A stretch of 64,000 bases of DNA from NCBI GenBank assembly GCA_017305935.1, contig JAFKJU010000005.1, forward strand, positions 330,585-394,584, read 5' to 3'. A program made the position numbers and the translations under genes. The notes under the pieces are model-generated. The model was not told where the DNA came from, made no database searches, and saw only the letters and a program-made list of their open reading frames with translations. Shown here in pieces: positions 61,764 to 64,000 of the stretch. Positions within the stretch are counted from its first letter, which is position 1. Every line of letters begins with the position of its first letter. The stretch is from Hyphomicrobiales bacterium. Its GTDB lineage: Bacteria; Pseudomonadota; Alphaproteobacteria; Rhizobiales; Rhizobiaceae.

Positions 61764-63170
61764 TTATTTAGGCCCCGGAATTTCGCCCATGCGGTTCCAG
61801 GCGTCGAGGCCGGCGATCTTGTAGGCTTCGGCAAGTGTCGGATAGTTGAAGGTGTTTTCGACGAAATATTCGACCGTGCCTTTGAGGTTCAGCACTGCTT
61901 GGCCGATATGCACCAGTTCCGTCGCGCCTTCGCCGATGACATGGACGCCGAGCAGGCGACGGGTCTTCAGCGAGAAGATCATCTTCAAGAGACCGGTATC
62001 GAGGCCCATGATATGGCCGCGCGAGGTCTCGCGAAACCGGGCGACGCCGCATTCGTAGGGAATGTTGCGCTGCTTGACCTCTTCCTCTGTCAGGCCGCAA
62101 GTGGAGATTTCCGGCACGGCATAGATGCCGTAGGGGAAGTATTTCTGTGGCTCTTTGGCGATGGCGCCGGAGGCGACACGCGCGGCGATGCGACCCTGTT
62201 CCATCGAGGTCGAGGCCAGGCTCGGGAAGCCGACGACGTCGCCGGCGGCAAAAATGTTCGGCACCGAGGTCTCGAACGTCTCGGGGTTGACTTTCAACCG
62301 GCCGCGGCTATCGGCTTCCAGTCCGGCGGCGGCAAGGTTCAGCGTGTCGGTGGCGCCCATACGGCCAGCGGCGAACAGCACCATTTCGGTGGTGATACGG
62401 CGGCCGGTGTCGAGCGTGACTTCCACCTTTCCGTCCGGCAATCTCTCCACCTTCGTCGCCTTGTTGCCGAGATGCAGTTTCATGTTGCGATCGCGCAACT
62501 GATAGATGAAGTCCTCGACGATTTCCTTGTCGATGAAATCGAGGATGGTCGCCTTGGGGTCGATGACCGAGACCTGTGTGTCGAGCGCGTTGAAAATCGT
62601 CGCATATTCGATGCCGATGACGCCGGCGCCGATGACCACCATGGAGCGCGGCAGTTCGGCGATATCCAGCAATTCGTCGCTATCGATGACGGACTTGCCG
62701 TCGAAAGGGATGTAATCGGGACGGAAGGGTTTCGTACCCACCGCAAGAAGAATGCTTTTCGCCTCTATATGCAGCACTTCGCCATCCTCCTTGAGGATCG
62801 CCAGTGTGTCGGGCGCCACGAAACTCGCCTTGCCGCGGATGAGATGCACGCGGTTGCGGGCGAACTGGTGTTCCAGCACCTCGACCTCGTGGTCGAGGGT
62901 GATCAGCAGGCGACGGCGCAGGTCGTCGGCGCTGATCTCCTGCTTGACGCGATAGGCGCGGCCGTAAAAACCACGTTCGCGCCAGCCGGAAAGGTTCAGC
63001 GCCGTCTCGCGCAGCGTCTTGGAGGGGATGGTGCCGGTATGCACGGACACGCCGCCGACGCGCTTGCCCTGCTCGACGACGAGGACTTTCCTGCCGAGCT
63101 TGGCGGCCTGGATGGCGGCACGACGCCCGGCCGGCCCGCTGCCGACGACGACGAGATCATACTGATTCAT
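61764..63170 (-). CDS. sthA: Soluble pyridine nucleotide transhydrogenase
   Basis: A 468-residue flavoprotein that transfers hydride between NADPH and NAD. It belongs to the pyridine nucleotide-disulphide family (FAD loop VVGSGPAGRRAAIQAAKLG; NAD loop VIGAGVIGIEYATIFNALDT), but the usual redox cysteine pair is replaced: GGVSVHTGTIPSKTLRE has no Cys-x4-Cys. This is the diagnostic feature of SthA versus lipoamide dehydrogenase. The length matches the family. Confidence 0.95.
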   Translation of the reverse strand: MNQYDLVVVGSGPAGRRAAIQAAKLGRKVLVVEQGKRVGGVSVHTGTIPSKTLRETALNLSGWRERGFYGRAYRVKQEISADDLRRRLLITLDHEVEVLEHQFARNRVHLIRGKASFVAPDTLAILKEDGEVLHIEAKSILLAVGTKPFRPDYIPFDGKSVIDSDELLDIAELPRSMVVIGAGVIGIEYATIFNALDTQVSVIDPKATILDFIDKEIVEDFIYQLRDRNMKLHLGNKATKVERLPDGKVEVTLDTGRRITTEMVLFAAGRMGATDTLNLAAAGLEADSRGRLKVNPETFETSVPNIFAAGDVVGFPSLASTSMEQGRIAARVASGAIAKEPQKYFPYGIYAVPEISTCGLTEEEVKQRNIPYECGVARFRETSRGHIMGLDTGLLKMIFSLKTRRLLGVHVIGEGATELVHIGQAVLNLKGTVEYFVENTFNYPTLAEAYKIAGLDAWNRMGEIPGPK

Positions 63171-63280
63171 GGGGGAACCCGCTCCTGGATCGAATCATGC
63201 TGCAGTGCGACAAGCTTCGCGCGCTTACGCTTAACAGATCAATATCACCGTTTCGTTAGCGCACAGTCGCGACTGCGACA

Positions 63281-63450
63281 TCAGATCAGCCGCAAACCCT
63301 TCAGGCTGGCATGACCCTTCTTGCCGATGATGATGTGGTCGTGCACCGTGATCCCAAGCGGCTTGGCGGTGGAGATGATCAGGTGGGTCATGTCGATGTC
63401 GGCGCGTGACGGCGTCGGGTCGCCGGAAGGATGGTTGTGAACCAGCCTAG
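63281..63450 (-). pseudogene. radC: 3' fragment of radC (JAB/MPN domain), gene interrupted
   Basis: The frame encodes about 56 residues of the RadC C-terminus: [20 protein letters not shown] holding the metal-site pattern [14 protein letters not shown], then [21 protein letters not shown] and a stop at 63281. Upstream of about 63450 the similarity ends abruptly; the preceding 28 codons ([20 protein letters not shown]...) are unrelated to RadC. The N-terminal three quarters are missing from the window, so the gene is truncated, most simply by insertion of an element at this point. Confidence 0.82.
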
Positions 63451-63452
63451 AG

Positions 63453-63474
63453 AATTTCATAACTTGATGAAATT
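63453..63474. repeat. Attachment-site-like inverted repeat at the radC junction
   Basis: Arms AATTTCAT (63453-63460) and ATGAAATT (63467-63474) are a perfect 8-bp inverted repeat around a 6-base centre. This is the architecture of a tyrosine-recombinase core site, and it falls exactly where radC similarity stops. The second copy would be outside the window. Confidence 0.5.
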
Positions 63475-63548
63475 GCGTAGTTTTCCGTGATTTTGTCGAT
63501 GACTGGTGCCGGAGAGTGGGGTATGTCCACAATGATCGCTAGTGATTG

Positions 63549-63779
63549 TCACGCCTGATCACCGACAGGCTCATCGAGTCGCTTTGAAGCACGGCACTGT
63601 ACTCTATTCCTTTCGTCCCATGCTTCAAGCTCATCGATCGGATAGAGGACGGCCTTGCCGATCTTGACGAACGACGGTCCGATTTTCATGGCGCGCCAAT
63701 TACGAAGAGTTCCCACAGATACACCACCGCGATAGCGGTCTGTGACTTCCTCCGGAGTGAGAAATTTTGTTTCTGACAA
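63549..63779 (-). CDS. AlpA/excisionase-type helix-turn-helix protein
   Basis: A 76-residue protein; the start is placed at TTG 63779 (MSETKFLTPEEVTDRYRGGV) because AGGAGG lies five bases upstream; a GTG five codons earlier is in frame. The pattern LTPEEVTDRYRGGVSVGTLRNWRAMKIGPSFVKIGKAVLYPIDELEAW is the winged-helix fold of the HTH_17 / excisionase family, which acts as a recombination directionality factor or regulator in phages and integrative elements. It lies 75 bases from the att-like repeat. The remaining 220 bases to the window end contain no gene that I can support. Confidence 0.8.
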   Translation of the reverse strand: MSETKFLTPEEVTDRYRGGVSVGTLRNWRAMKIGPSFVKIGKAVLYPIDELEAWDERNRVQCRASKRLDEPVGDQA

Positions 63780-64000
63780 TGTTGCCTCCTGCACTTGGCC
63801 GCGCTTCGGCGCAGCGTAGCCGTCATGGGGTGATAGATGAGCGCGAGGTTCTTCATCTGAATGGCACTGTCACTCAGTATCACCGCTGGGCTTGCCGGTT
63901 TCCGGCGGCTCACGCTGCTGCATGGAAATCGATGCAGCACGATTAGGGGATAAGGAAGCCCTGTTCTGCGGGCGTAGAGAACGCGGCTATTGGAGGATAG

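Overview
The window is about 63% GC by eye and densely packed. Its gene content and order point to an alphaproteobacterial chromosome of the family Rhizobiaceae (Rhizobium/Agrobacterium-like). The main reasons are the dusB-ntrB-ntrC-ntrY-ntrX-hfq-hflX block, the pdhA-pdhB(lipoyl)-pdhC-lpdA-lipA block, a CckA hybrid kinase, a fused IspDF, a B12-dependent class II ribonucleotide reductase, a GAAC-N7-GAAC LexA box and a RIME-like intergenic element. The genus cannot be fixed from this window alone.

Layout. 1-9.3 kb: a LysR regulator cut by the window edge, nrdJ (class II RNR) behind a tandem pair of NrdR-like boxes, a secreted Cache-like protein, gpt, a tandem-domain universal stress protein, a CinA N-domain protein and wrbA. 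9.4-19 kb: an unknown-family gene (first of two paralogues), tRNA-Leu(UAA), a lipoprotein, ilvA, an HlyU-family protein, azoR with a divergent LysR regulator, lrp/pilZ divergent from ald, a DUF72 protein and a GST. 19-32.6 kb: uvrA and ssb divergent around a LexA box, an acetyltransferase, marC, sixA, dksA, a FliO-like protein, cckA, the pseudouridine catabolism pair psuG-psuK, and recA with its own LexA box. 32.7-46.6 kb: alaS, kdsA, eno, ftsB, then the pyruvate dehydrogenase operon (with an SGNH esterase and an acetyltransferase inserted before lpdA), two small membrane proteins and lipA. 46.6-58.9 kb: a P-loop kinase, a COQ10/RatA-type protein, pncC, ispDF, and the nitrogen regulation operon dusB-ntrBC-ntrYX followed by hfq and hflX. 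58.9-64 kb: the second unknown paralogue, a gene-poor AT-richer stretch, a DoxX-like protein, tRNA-Ser(UGA), a small cysteine/histidine-rich exported protein plus a DUF305 protein (metal handling), sthA, and finally a truncated radC next to an attachment-site-like inverted repeat and an excisionase-like HTH gene. The last item suggests that a genomic island starts at the right end and continues beyond the window.

How the genes work together. Most of the window is core chromosome: central carbon metabolism (enolase to pyruvate dehydrogenase to lipoate synthesis), DNA repair with SOS control (uvrA, ssb, recA), cell-cycle and nitrogen signalling (CckA, NtrBC, NtrYX, Hfq, DksA) and envelope functions (KdsA, FtsB, IspDF). 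The accessory or unexplained material lies mainly at the two unknown-family paralogues (9374-9949 and 58947-59531), the 58.9-60.2 kb stretch, and the radC junction. No CRISPR array, rRNA operon or complete insertion sequence was seen.
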